Below are positions 31,974 through 41,000 of a stretch of DNA of 64,000 nucleotides, piece after piece; within the stretch, counting starts at the first letter, position 1; each line of letters begins with the position of its first letter. Made by a program: the position numbers and the translations under genes. Source of the DNA: Parvularculaceae bacterium (GTDB taxonomy: Bacteria; Pseudomonadota; Alphaproteobacteria; Caulobacterales; Parvularculaceae); NCBI GenBank assembly GCA_020446945.1, contig JAGRDS010000032.1, positions 1-64,000 on the forward strand, given 5' to 3'. The notes under the pieces were generated by a model. The model worked only from the letters and a program-made list of their open reading frames with translations, did no database searches and was not told the DNA's origin.

Positions 31974-33191
31974 ATGGAAGACAAGTCTATTAATGCCGAT
32001 CATGAATTGAAGGGCGCGATGCGCGACTTCCTTTCTGCGTTCGAAAGCTTCAAGGACGCAAATGACGAGCGTCTCGCCGCGATCGAGCGGAAAAAAGAAG
32101 ACCCTCTTCTCGCCGAGAAGGTCGCGCGAATCGACAAGGCGCTGATCGATCAGAAATCTGCGCTCGACAAAATCGCGCTCGCCGCACGGCGTCCCGCGCT
32201 CGGCGAGGCGCGCGAAAGCGACGAGAAGAAAGCCGCGATCCAGCGCTATATGCGCACCGGCGACGCCGCCGGCGTTATCGCCCTGCAATCGAAATCGCTG
32301 AATGCGACGAACGACGCCGAAGGCGGCTATCTCGCGCCCGAACCGACCGAGCGCGTCATCGCGGCGGCGGTTCGCGACATTTCGCCGATCCGCCAGATCG
32401 CGACGGTGCGCGAAATCGGAGCGACGACGTTTAAAAAGCCTGTGTCGCTTGGCGGCGGCGCGGCCGGATGGGTCGGCGAGACCGGCGGGCGCGTTGAAAC
32501 GACGACGCCGACGCTGTCCTCGATCGATTTCCCGACCATGGAGCTTTATGCGATGCCCGCAGCCTCGCAGACGCTTCTCGACGACGCCGTCGTCGATATC
32601 GAGCAATGGCTCGCCGATGAAGTGCAGGGCGAGTTTGCAAGCCAGGAAACGAACGCCTTCGTCAATGGCGACGGGATCAACAAGCCGAAAGGCTTTCTTT
32701 CCTACGCGATCGCCGAAGACAGCGTGCGCGCAGCGAACGAGATCGGTTATGTCGCAACGGGCGCGGTCGGCGGTTTCGGCGCGTCCGATCCGGCGGACCG
32801 GATCCTCGATCTCATTTATGCGCCGAAGCAGGCCTATCGCGCCAATGCGCGCTTTGCGCTCAATCGCAAAACGCTGTCGCAGGTCCGAAAGTTCAAGGAC
32901 GCGGACGGCAATTATCTCTGGCAGCCGTCGCTGTCGGCGGGTTCGCCTTCGACTCTGTTCGGCTATCCCGTGACGGAGATCGAGGAAATGCCCGACATTG
33001 CGGCGGATTCGCATTCAATCGCGTTCGGCGATTTCTCGCGCTTTTATCTCGTCGTCGATCGCCAGGGCGTCAAGATCCTGCGCGATCCCTATTCGGCCAA
33101 GCCCTACGTCCTCTTTTACACGACGAAGCGCGTCGGCGGCGGCGTCCAGAATTTCGACGCGGTCAAACTGCTGAAATTCGCGGCGGCGTAG
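31974..33191 (+). CDS. GTA major capsid protein (RcGTA g5-like, HK97 fold)
   Basis: The 405-aa protein has a ~105-residue N-terminal coiled-coil delta domain, then the HK97 core starting near NATNDAEGGYLAPEPTE (cleavage likely close to residues 107-110). Other family blocks are FKKPVSLGGGAAGWVGE, ELYAMPAASQTLLDDAVVD and the late DRQGVKILRDPYS. RBS AAGGAG at ~31958. It builds the capsid shell. The following intergenic region has paired G-quadruplex-type tracts. Confidence 0.95.
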   Translation: MEDKSINADHELKGAMRDFLSAFESFKDANDERLAAIERKKEDPLLAEKVARIDKALIDQKSALDKIALAARRPALGEARESDEKKAAIQRYMRTGDAAGVIALQSKSLNATNDAEGGYLAPEPTERVIAAAVRDISPIRQIATVREIGATTFKKPVSLGGGAAGWVGETGGRVETTTPTLSSIDFPTMELYAMPAASQTLLDDAVVDIEQWLADEVQGEFASQETNAFVNGDGINKPKGFLSYAIAEDSVRAANEIGYVATGAVGGFGASDPADRILDLIYAPKQAYRANARFALNRKTLSQVRKFKDADGNYLWQPSLSAGSPSTLFGYPVTEIEEMPDIAADSHSIAFGDFSRFYLVVDRQGVKILRDPYSAKPYVLFYTTKRVGGGVQNFDAVKLLKFAAA

Positions 33192-33197
33192 TGAGCC

Positions 33198-33273
33198 GGG
33201 ATTAGGGACCAGGGACTTGGGAAAAGGGCCGTTCGCCCGACGCCCGGTCCCGATTCCCTGATCCCCAGTCCCC
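33198..33273. repeat. Opposed G-quadruplex-type tracts
   Basis: At 33198-33228 five GGG runs are spaced by exactly four bases (ATTA, ACCA, ACTT, AAAA). At 33243-33273 five C runs of 3-4 bases are spaced by 3-4 bases, giving the same motif on the minus strand. Only 14 nt separate them. They lie in the 110-bp gap between capsid and connector genes, the largest gap inside the GTA cluster. Confidence 0.75.
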
Positions 33274-33301
33274 AGCACCTAACAAGGACGAGTTGCGTAT
33301 C

Positions 33302-33838
33302 ATGTCCCTCACGCTGACAGCCCCGCCCATTGCGGAACCGGTTTCGCTCGCCGAATTGAAAGAGCATCTAAGGATAGAGCATTCGGCGGAAGACGCGCTG
33401 ATCGCCGGTCTCGGCCTCGCCGCGCGCCAGACGATTGAAGCGCGCTGGCGCATTGCGATGGCGGCGCAATCCTGGCGATTGACGCTCGATCAGGCGCCAG
33501 ACTGCGCGGTCGCGCTGCCGATTTCGCCCGTGATTTCCATCGACGCCGTTGGAATCGTCCGTAACGGGATCGCCAATGCGCTGCCGGCGGGCGCCTATGA
33601 TGCGCAAACCGGAAATCTCGGCCGCGTCAGGCTGAAGACCGCGGCGCCGGGCGGGGAATCTTTCGCCGGCCTCGTCGTTTCCTTTACGGCCGGCTGGCCG
33701 TCGATCGGCGAAATTCCCGAACCGCTCAAACATGCGATCAGGATTTTGACCGCGCATCTTTATGAAAACCGCGAAGGCGAAACCGGCGCCGCCGATGTCG
33801 CCGGGCTGATCGCGCCCTACCGGCAGGTGCGGCTATGA
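33302..33838 (+). CDS. GTA head-tail connector (RcGTA g6-like)
   Basis: The 178-aa protein matches the phage gp6-like head-tail connector family: EPVSLAELKEHLRIEHSAEDALI near the N-terminus, IEARWRIAMAAQSW, and VVSFTAGWPSIGEIPEPLKHAI. It attaches below the portal. The ATG at 33302 is used; a TTG nine bases earlier (33293) is closer to the AAGGA sequence and is possible. Confidence 0.88.
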   Translation: MSLTLTAPPIAEPVSLAELKEHLRIEHSAEDALIAGLGLAARQTIEARWRIAMAAQSWRLTLDQAPDCAVALPISPVISIDAVGIVRNGIANALPAGAYDAQTGNLGRVRLKTAAPGGESFAGLVVSFTAGWPSIGEIPEPLKHAIRILTAHLYENREGETGAADVAGLIAPYRQVRL

Positions 33839-34152
33839 TCGGCGTCCTTCGCTATCAGATCGAGTTGCTGACGCGCAGCCGCGCGCCGGATTCGGGCGGC
33901 GGCGCCTCCGTCGCTTATGCGCCCGGCGCAAGGATCTGGGCGGCGGTCGACCGGCTCGGTTCGGTCAATGCGCCCGCCGGCGAACGCATGCGCCGGCTGC
34001 GGCGCGTACGCGCGCTAGTCCGCAACCGCGCCGATGTCGCGCCCGGCGCGCGCTTTCGCTTCGACGGCGCCGATTACGAAGTCGTCGCGATTGAATCGGA
34101 TGACGAAAAGGGGCGGCGCGTTTTCCTTATCGGCGAGGAGATTGCGCAATGA
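33835..34152 (+). CDS. GTA head closure protein (RcGTA g7-like)
   Basis: The 105-aa beta-rich protein belongs to the phage head closure/head-tail adaptor family (IELLTRSRAPDSGGG, WAAVDRLGSV, RFRFDGADYEVVAIES). It seals the portal channel and joins it to the tail. It overlaps g6 by 4 nt and g8 by 4 nt. Confidence 0.87.
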   Translation: MIGVLRYQIELLTRSRAPDSGGGASVAYAPGARIWAAVDRLGSVNAPAGERMRRLRRVRALVRNRADVAPGARFRFDGADYEVVAIESDDEKGRRVFLIGEEIAQ

Positions 34153-34556
34153 GCGAAGCCGGCTGGTCCCTTCAAAAGGCGATCTATTCAACGCTCATCG
34201 CCGACGCGACGCTGAAAACGCTGATCGGCGATCCGCCGCGCGTTTACGATCTCGCGCCGGACCGGGCGGCGTTTCCCCATGTCGTATTCGGCGACGCGCG
34301 CGAAACGAAACTCCCCGGCGTCGACGGGCTTGTCGAACACGACATGCGCATCATCGCGCATTCGCGTTATGAAGGACGGCGCGAAGTCAAGGATATCGTA
34401 ACGGCGATCCTTTCCGCGCTCGACGATGCGCCGATCGCGGTTCCCGGTTACGCGCTCATTTCTTTGCGCGCGACATTCAGCGACATCATTCATCGGCGCG
34501 ACGCCGACGCCTATCAGGGCGTCATCCGCTTCCGCGCCGTCACGGAGAAAGCGTGA
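34149..34556 (+). CDS. GTA tail terminator, DUF3168 (RcGTA g8-like)
   Basis: The 135-aa protein has DUF3168 features: SLQKAIYSTLIADATLKTLIGD, FPHVVFGDARE and a C-terminal HRRDADAYQGVIRFRAVTEK. Members act as tail terminators capping the tail tube at the head side. ATGA overlap with g7. Confidence 0.88.
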   Translation: MSEAGWSLQKAIYSTLIADATLKTLIGDPPRVYDLAPDRAAFPHVVFGDARETKLPGVDGLVEHDMRIIAHSRYEGRREVKDIVTAILSALDDAPIAVPGYALISLRATFSDIIHRRDADAYQGVIRFRAVTEKA

Positions 34557-34605
34557 TGGCGGCGGGGCGGCGCAAAATCCAGTCAATTCCAGCAAGGAGA
34601 CTTAT

Positions 34606-35022
34606 ATGAGCGCCCAACGCGGCAAGGATATGCTCGTCAGGATCGGCGACGGCGCGGTTCCTGAAGTTTTTTCAACCGTCGCCGGCCTGCGCACGAAAAC
34701 AATCTCGCTGAATGCGCGCGAGGTCGATGCGACGCACGCCGAATCGAACGGGTGGCGCGAGCTGCTCGGCGCGGCGGGCGTGCGCCAGTGTTCCGTTTCG
34801 GGCGCCGGCGTATTCCTGAACGGGGCGGCCGCCGACGATATCCGCGCGACGTTTTTCGCCGGCGCCATTCGCAATTTCCAGCTTGTCATTCCAGGCATGG
34901 GAACATTCGAAGGCCCGTTCCTGATCGCCAATCTCGATTACGCCGGCGATCATGACGGCGAGGCGACGGTTTCAATCGCGCTCGCCTCGGCCGGCGTCGT
35001 CGACTTCGCGGCCGCGCCATGA
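34606..35022 (+). CDS. GTA major tail protein (RcGTA g9-like)
   Basis: The 138-aa protein matches the TP901-1-type major tail protein: MSAQRGKDMLVRIGDG, SLNAREVDATHAESNGWRE, and GDHDGEATVSIALAS. It polymerises into the tail tube. RBS AAGGAGA precedes the ATG. It overlaps g10 by 4 nt. Confidence 0.9.
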   Translation: MSAQRGKDMLVRIGDGAVPEVFSTVAGLRTKTISLNAREVDATHAESNGWRELLGAAGVRQCSVSGAGVFLNGAAADDIRATFFAGAIRNFQLVIPGMGTFEGPFLIANLDYAGDHDGEATVSIALASAGVVDFAAAP

Positions 35023-35324
35023 CGCAGCACCGCAAGGGCGACGCGACGCTCACCATCGACGGCGAGACGATGACATTGCGCCTGACGCTCGGCGCGCTCG
35101 CCGCGCTTGAGGAAAATCTCGGCGGCGGCGATTTCGCCGCCCTGCAAAAGAAACTTGAGGCCCCGCGCGTCGGCGACCTCCTCGTCATCCTTCAGGCGCT
35201 TTTACAGGGCGGCGGGCGTCTCGTGCCGCTCGACGCGCTGAAGCAAAGCGACATCGACCTCGCCGACGCCGCGCATGCGATCGCTGAAACCTTTCGCGCG
35301 CTCGAACCCGGCGAGGCGCCATGA
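35019..35324 (+). CDS. GTA g10-like protein, tail assembly chaperone type
   Basis: The 101-aa protein matches the GTA gp10 family (GDATLTIDGETMTLRLTLGALAALEENLGGGD, and LDALKQSDIDLADAAHAIAETFRALE). It is thought to act as a tail assembly chaperone with the small protein that follows. ATGA overlap on both sides. Confidence 0.82.
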   Translation: MTQHRKGDATLTIDGETMTLRLTLGALAALEENLGGGDFAALQKKLEAPRVGDLLVILQALLQGGGRLVPLDALKQSDIDLADAAHAIAETFRALEPGEAP

Positions 35325-35497
35325 TCCCCTGGCGCCGATGGTTCGCCTTCGCGGTTCATTCGCTCGGTCTTGCGCCGGAAGAATTCTGGGCGCTGACGGT
35401 TTGCGAATGGCGCGCGCTCGCCCCCGACGATGCGCCGGCGCTGACGCGCGCCGGGCTCGTCGCTCTCATCGCTTCTTATCCGGATAAAACACCATGA
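35321..35497 (+). CDS. GTA g10.1-like small tail assembly chaperone
   Basis: The 58-aa product (begins MIPWRRWFAFAVHSLGLAP, ends SYPDKTP) lies between g10 and the tape measure gene, with 4-nt overlaps on both sides. The EFWALTVCEWRALA core is typical of the small GTA/phage tail assembly chaperone (DUF2376-like) seen at this place in other GTA clusters. Confidence 0.82.
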   Translation: MIPWRRWFAFAVHSLGLAPEEFWALTVCEWRALAPDDAPALTRAGLVALIASYPDKTP

Positions 35498-36039
35498 CCG
35501 AAAGCGTATCGCTGGAACTTTCAACTGTCGGGCTTTCCGCCGGCTTCACAGAGGCCGGCGCCGAAATCTCGCGCGTCGCGCGTGAAGAAATCGCGCCCGC
35601 CGCGCTCCTTATTGAGGACGCTTTTACGAGCGCCGCGCGGGTTATCGAGCGCGATCTTTCGCGCGCTGCGCGTTCGGGCTCGCTGTCCCTGAAATCGCTC
35701 GCGCATTCGATCGTTCGCGACCTCAAGCGCGTTGCGATCGATTCCTTCATTCGAAAGCCGATCGAAAACCTCCTTTACAATTCGCTGTCCGGCGCGTTCG
35801 GCGGCGCCAGGGCGGCGGGCGGGGCCGTCGCGCCGGGACAATCCTATCTCGTCGGCGAGCGCGGACCCGAATTTTTCACGCCGGGCGTTGCGGGCCGCAT
35901 CGCCGGCGCGGGCGCGGCGCCGGTCAACGTGTCGATCACGCTCACCGGCGTGACGAATGCGGAATCCTTCCGCGCTTCTGAAACCCAGATCGCCGCCAGC
36001 CTCGCGCGCGTCATCGCCAAAGGAGCGAGAAACCAGTGA
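35494..36039 (+). CDS. GTA tape measure protein (RcGTA g11-like, short)
   Basis: The 181-aa protein has N-terminal helical segments (LSAGFTEAGAEISRVAREEIA), a conserved LKRVAIDSFIRKPIENLLYNSL hinge and a C-terminal part with GQSYLVGERGPEFFTPGVAG, typical of tape-measure C-termini. It sets tail length; its very short size fits GTA tails and is somewhat shorter than RcGTA g11. Confidence 0.87.
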   Translation: MTESVSLELSTVGLSAGFTEAGAEISRVAREEIAPAALLIEDAFTSAARVIERDLSRAARSGSLSLKSLAHSIVRDLKRVAIDSFIRKPIENLLYNSLSGAFGGARAAGGAVAPGQSYLVGERGPEFFTPGVAGRIAGAGAAPVNVSITLTGVTNAESFRASETQIAASLARVIAKGARNQ

Positions 36040-36662
36040 CAAACTTCCATGAAACGCTTTTTCCGCTCGACATCTCCCTCAATGCCGAGGGCGGGCCGAC
36101 GCGCAAGACGGAAATCGTGACGCTCGTTTCCGGCCATGAGGAGCGCAACGCGCAATGGGCCAGTTCGCGCCGCAGCTGGAACGCCGGTTACGGCGTCAAG
36201 TCGATGGCCGACATCGAAAAGGTGACCGCCTTTTTCGAAGCGCGGCGCGGACGGCTTTACGGGTTTCGTTTTCGCGATCCGTTCGATCACCAGTCCGCGC
36301 CCTACGGCAAGGCGGTGACGGCGGAAGATCAGCTGATCGCCGCCGGCGACGGCGCAAGTCTCAGTTTTCCGCTGACCAAGCTCTATTCAAACGGCGGCGC
36401 GGTCTATGCGCGGCGGATTTCGAAACCGGTCGCGGGCACGGTGCGCGTCGCCGTCGACGGCGCGGAAACGGGCGCCTTCACGGCGGATGAAACGACCGGC
36501 GCGGTCACGTTTGCGGTGGCGCCGCCCGCAGGCGCCTCGATTACGGCGGGGTATGTTTTCGACTGTCCCGCGCGCTTCGACGCCGATGCGCTGCGCATAA
36601 ATCTCGCCGCGTTCCGCGCCGGCGACATTCCGTCGATCCCGCTGATCGAGGTGCTTTTGTAA
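36036..36662 (+). CDS. GTA distal tail protein, DUF2460 (RcGTA g12-like)
   Basis: The 208-aa protein has DUF2460 markers: FHETLFPLDISLNAEGGP, RRSWNAGYGVKSMADIEKV, FFEARRGRLYGFRFRDPFDH and FDADALRINL. It forms the distal tail ring. It uses a GTG start overlapping the tape-measure stop (GTGA). Confidence 0.9.
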   Translation: MTNFHETLFPLDISLNAEGGPTRKTEIVTLVSGHEERNAQWASSRRSWNAGYGVKSMADIEKVTAFFEARRGRLYGFRFRDPFDHQSAPYGKAVTAEDQLIAAGDGASLSFPLTKLYSNGGAVYARRISKPVAGTVRVAVDGAETGAFTADETTGAVTFAVAPPAGASITAGYVFDCPARFDADALRINLAAFRAGDIPSIPLIEVLL

Positions 36663-37546
36663 TGCGCGCCATCGATCCTCAATTCCAGGCGCATCTTTCG
36701 GGCGGCGCGACGACGCTTGCGACCTGCTGGAAAATCGCGCGCGCCGACGGCGTCGTGCTGGGCTTTACCGATCACGACCGCGCGCTTTCCTTTGACGGCG
36801 TCACCTATGAGCCTGAAACCGGCGCCGACGGCGCGGCGATCGAATCGTCGGCCGATCTTTCCGTCGACAATTCGCAGATCGAGGGGGCGCTGTCGTCCGA
36901 CGCGCTGTCGGCGGCGGACCTCGCGGCCGGACGGTTCGACGATGCGCGCGTCGAGATCTGGCGCGTCAACTGGGAGGATGCGTCGCAGCGCCTGTTGCTC
37001 AAGCGCGGCGTCATCGGCGAAGTCGCGCGCGAGGGCGGGCGTTTTCGCGCTGAAATACGCGGCGCGTCGCATGCGCTCGATCGAACGGTCGGGCGCGTTT
37101 ACCAGCGCGGCTGCGACGCCGTGCTCGGCGACGCGCGCTGCGGGGTCAATCGCGACGCGCCCGCTTACCGGGGCGTCGGGACCGTCTCGGCGATCCTCGA
37201 CGATCAGCGCTTTCTCGCGGGCGGGCTCGCCGCATTCGCCGCCGGCTGGTTCACGCATGGCGCGCTCGTCTGGACGCTCGGCGCCAACGCCGGCGGCGCC
37301 GGGCATGTAAAGGCGCATGACAAGAACCCCGCCGGCGATGCGGTCTCGCTCTGGCTTCCGGCCGGAAAGCCCGTCGCCGTCGGCGATGCGTTCACCATCC
37401 GGGCGGGTTGCGACAAGCGCCATGAAACCTGCAACGCGAAATTTTCGAACATCGTCAATTTTCGCGGATTTCATCTGATGCCCGGCGATGATTTCGCAAT
37501 TTCCTATCCGGTGAAATCGGATCGCAATGACGGGGGCAGGCGATGA
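36662..37546 (+). CDS. GTA hub protein, DUF2163 (RcGTA g13-like)
   Basis: The 294-aa protein matches DUF2163: TTLATCWKIARADGVVLGFTDHDRAL, LKRGVIGEVAREGGRFRAE, RVYQRGCDAVLGDARCGVN and CDKRHETCNAKFSNIVNFRG. The Cys residues in the last two blocks suggest an Fe-S or metal site, as described for RcGTA hub proteins. It overlaps g12 by one base. Confidence 0.9.
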   Translation: MRAIDPQFQAHLSGGATTLATCWKIARADGVVLGFTDHDRALSFDGVTYEPETGADGAAIESSADLSVDNSQIEGALSSDALSAADLAAGRFDDARVEIWRVNWEDASQRLLLKRGVIGEVAREGGRFRAEIRGASHALDRTVGRVYQRGCDAVLGDARCGVNRDAPAYRGVGTVSAILDDQRFLAGGLAAFAAGWFTHGALVWTLGANAGGAGHVKAHDKNPAGDAVSLWLPAGKPVAVGDAFTIRAGCDKRHETCNAKFSNIVNFRGFHLMPGDDFAISYPVKSDRNDGGRR

Positions 37547-38037
37547 AAGCGCACTCTTTGGAAATGCGCGCGAGCGCGCCGCAAAAGACCGAAGCGATCG
37601 CGGCGCCGACGCGCGCGGAAATAGTCGCCGCGGCGCGCCGCTGGCTCGGCACGCCCTATATTCACCAGGCCGCCGCGAAGGGCGCAGGGTGCGACTGCCT
37701 CGGGCTCATTATCGGTCTTTATACGGAGATTTACGGCCGCGCGCCGGAAACGCCGCCGCCCTATACGCCGGACTGGAACGAGCGGCGCCCGTGCGAGGAG
37801 CCTTTGCTGAATGCGGCGCGCCGGCGCCTGGTCGAGACCGGGCCGCATCTCCTGCGGCCCGGACAGGTGCTTGTTTTTCGCGTCGTCAGGACGGGGCCGG
37901 CGAAACATTGCGGCGTCGTCGCCTCCGGCGAAACCTTCATTCACGCCTATGCCGGGCGATGCGTCGTTGAAAGCTGGCTGTCGCGCTGGTGGACGGAGCG
38001 CATCGCCGGCGTTTTCGAATTTCCGGGAGTGCGATAA
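37543..38037 (+). CDS. GTA peptidase, NlpC/P60-type (RcGTA g14-like)
   Basis: The 164-aa cysteine peptidase has the NlpC/P60 catalytic layout: Cys in GAGCDCLGLIIGLY, His in AKHCGVV / THAYAGR region, and ARRWLGTPYIHQAA upstream. It digests peptidoglycan during injection of DNA into recipients. Start ATG overlaps g13 by 4 nt; Met8 (37564) is a possible alternative. Confidence 0.9.
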   Translation: MKAHSLEMRASAPQKTEAIAAPTRAEIVAAARRWLGTPYIHQAAAKGAGCDCLGLIIGLYTEIYGRAPETPPPYTPDWNERRPCEEPLLNAARRRLVETGPHLLRPGQVLVFRVVRTGPAKHCGVVASGETFIHAYAGRCVVESWLSRWWTERIAGVFEFPGVR

Positions 38038-41000
38038 TGGCGCAGCTTGTTTTATCCGCAGCCTCCGCCGCCGGCCGCGCCGGCGCCGGACAGATTATCG
38101 CGCGCACGATCGCCTCGACCGCGGCCAGCTATGCGGCGGGCGTCGCCGAGCGGCTGATTTTCGGCCCGCGCAAGCGAACGGTCGAAGGCCCGCGCCTTGA
38201 GAGTTTTCAGATACAGTCATCGACAGAAGGCGCCGGCGTCGCGCGCGTTTTCGGCCGCGCGCGCGTTGCGGGGCAATTGATCTGGGCGGCGAATTTCAGG
38301 GAGACGGTGTCGGAGACGACGGAAAGTTCCGGCGGCAAGGGCGGGCGCCTCGCCGCGTCGAAAACAACGCTCAGGGAGTATTCCTATTCGCTTTCATTCG
38401 CGGTCGGCCTTTGCGAGGGGGCGATAGACCGCGTGGCGCGCGTTTGGGCGGACGGCAAGCCGTTCGATCTTTCAAGGGTCAATGCGCGCATTTATCGCGG
38501 GACGCAGACGCAAACGCCCGACGATCTCATCAGCGCCGTCGAAAGCGCGCCCGGCGGAACCGGCGCGCCCGCCTTTCGCGGGCTCGCCTATGTCGTATTT
38601 GAAAACCTGCCGCTGAAGGAATTCGGCAACCGCATTCCCCAATTGTCGTTCGAGGTCGAGAAGTCGCTGGCGCAGGAAAATTCAATCGCGCTTGAAAACG
38701 CGCTGGAAGCGGTGACGATCATTCCCGGCTCGGGCGAGTTCATCTATGGAACCGCGAAGGTGACGCGCGATGCGGGCGAAGGCGCGACGCAGGCGGAGAA
38801 CGTCAACAATAATGACAGCGCCACCGATTTTTCCGTCTCCATCGACGCGCTGAAGTCGGCGGCGAAAAACATCAAGGCCGCCTCGCTCGTCGTTTCATGG
38901 TTCGGCGACGACCTGCGCGCGGGAAACTGCACGCTGCGCCCGGGCGTCGAGACCCATGACAAGACGACATCGCCGCGCGCATGGCGCGGCGGCGGCGTTG
39001 CGCGGGGCGCGGCGCGCCTTGTCTCCGCAAACGGCGGGCGGCCCGCTTACGGCGGCACGCCGGACGACGCCGGCGTCATCGAAGCGATCGTCGCGCTGAA
39101 AGCGAAGGGGCTCGCGGTTCAGTTTCATCCATTCATTCTCATGGATATTCCGGCGGGAAACGCCTTGCCGGACCCTTATGGCGCGGCGGCGCAAGGCGCC
39201 TATCCCTGGCGCGGCCGGATCACGGTCGGCGCGCATGAGGGAACGGCGGGCGCGGCGTCCGACATCCTTTCGTTTTTCGGAACCGCTGCGCCCGGCGATT
39301 TCACCGTCGCGAACAACGCCGTCGCCTATGCCGGGCCGAATGAATGGTCTTTCCGCCGCATGATCCTACATTACGCGCATCTGTGCGCGGCGGCCGGCGG
39401 CGTCGAGGCGTTCCTGATCGGGTCCGAGCTTGTCGCGTTGACGCGCGCGCGCGATCACGCCGGCGCATTCCCGGCCGTCGCATCGCTGCGAAGCCTCGCG
39501 GCGGATGTGAAATCGATTTTGCCGGGCGCGAAAATTTCCTACGCCGCCGACTGGTCGGAATGGTCGGGCGTCACCAAGCCGGACGGGCGCTTTTTTCATC
39601 TCGATCCCCTGTGGGCCGATCCGAATATCGCCTTCATCGGCATCGATTATTATCCGCCGCTTTCCGACTGGCGCGACGGTTTCGATCACGCCGATCTCAA
39701 TGCGGGCTGGGCGAGCCGTCACCGGCGCGACTATATCGCGGCGAATATCGAGGCGGGCGAACACTACGACTGGTATTATGCGAGCAAGACCGACCGCGAT
39801 GCGCAGGAAAGAACGCCGATCGCCGACGCCGCCTATGGCGAGGCGTGGATCTGGCGCGCGAAAGACATCCGCAACTGGTGGAAGAACGCCCATCACAACA
39901 GGCCGAATTTCATCCGCAGCGCGGCCGCGACCGCCTGGGTTCCGAAATCGAAGCCGATCCGCTTCACAGAACTTGGCTGCCCCGCCGTCGACAAGGGCGC
40001 CAACCAGCCGAACGTGTTCGTCGATCTGAAATCCGCCGAATCCGCTCTGCCGCATTATTCCTCCGGCTCGCGCGACGAGCTGATGCAGCGGCGCACGATC
40101 GAGGCGGTCCACGATTACTGGCGCACGCATAATGAAACCGGCCCCGGCGCGCCGATGATCGAAACCGACCGGCTCTATGTCTATTGCTACGATGCGCGTC
40201 CCTATCCGTTTTTTCCCGCGCGCGCCGATCTCTGGGGCGACGGCGCCAACTGGGAGAAAGGCCACTGGCTGAACGGGCGCCTGACGCGCGCCCCGCTCGA
40301 CGCGCTGGTCGAGGCGCTTTGCGCCGAAGGCGGCGTTACGGACATTGACGCCGGCGGCCTGAGGGGAACGATCGCCGGCTATGTCGTCGACCGCCCGCTA
40401 AGTCCGCGCCAGACGATCGATCCGCTTGCGGATGTTTTCCAGTTCGACATGGTGGAAACGGAACAGGGCCTCAGATTTCAGTCGCGCGGCGCCCCGAACG
40501 TCGCCGCGATCGGCGAGGGGGCGCTTGTCGATGACGGCGAGGCGGCGATTTCGATGAGCGTCGGCCAGAAGTCGGATCTGCCGACAGCGGTCCGTTTCGG
40601 TTTCATCGACGAGACGGGCGATTATCGCGCCGCCGTCGCCGAGGCGCGCCTGCCGCAGACGGATGACGTGCGCGAGATCGCGCTGGAGCTGCCCGCCGTG
40701 ATGGACGAGGCGTCGGCGGCTGCGCGCGCGCGTTCGCTGCTCGCCGATGCGCGCGTCATGCGCGAGAGCGCGACATTCACGCTGGCGCCCTCGCGCGCCG
40801 GGGTCGAGCCGGGCGATGCGATCGGCGTCAGCGTCGGCGGGCTGACGCGCGACTGGCGCATTTTGTCGATTCGCGACGGCGCGGCGCGAAAGGTGGAGGC
40901 GGTGCGCGTCGCGCCGGCGATCTATGAAGCGCCCCTTGCGACCTCCGGCTTCAGGATCGCGGTCCCGCCGGCGCAGTTCGGCAAGCCGGCTTTCGAACTG

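Noticed and set aside
33293..33301. Alternative TTG start for the g6 connector
   Set aside because: Possible, but the ATG at 33302 is standard; the choice changes only three residues.
30026..33303. Shared 13-mer GAGTTGCGTATCA before portal and connector genes
   Set aside because: A 13-bp match is expected by chance several times in a window of this size; no further symmetry or shared spacing seen.
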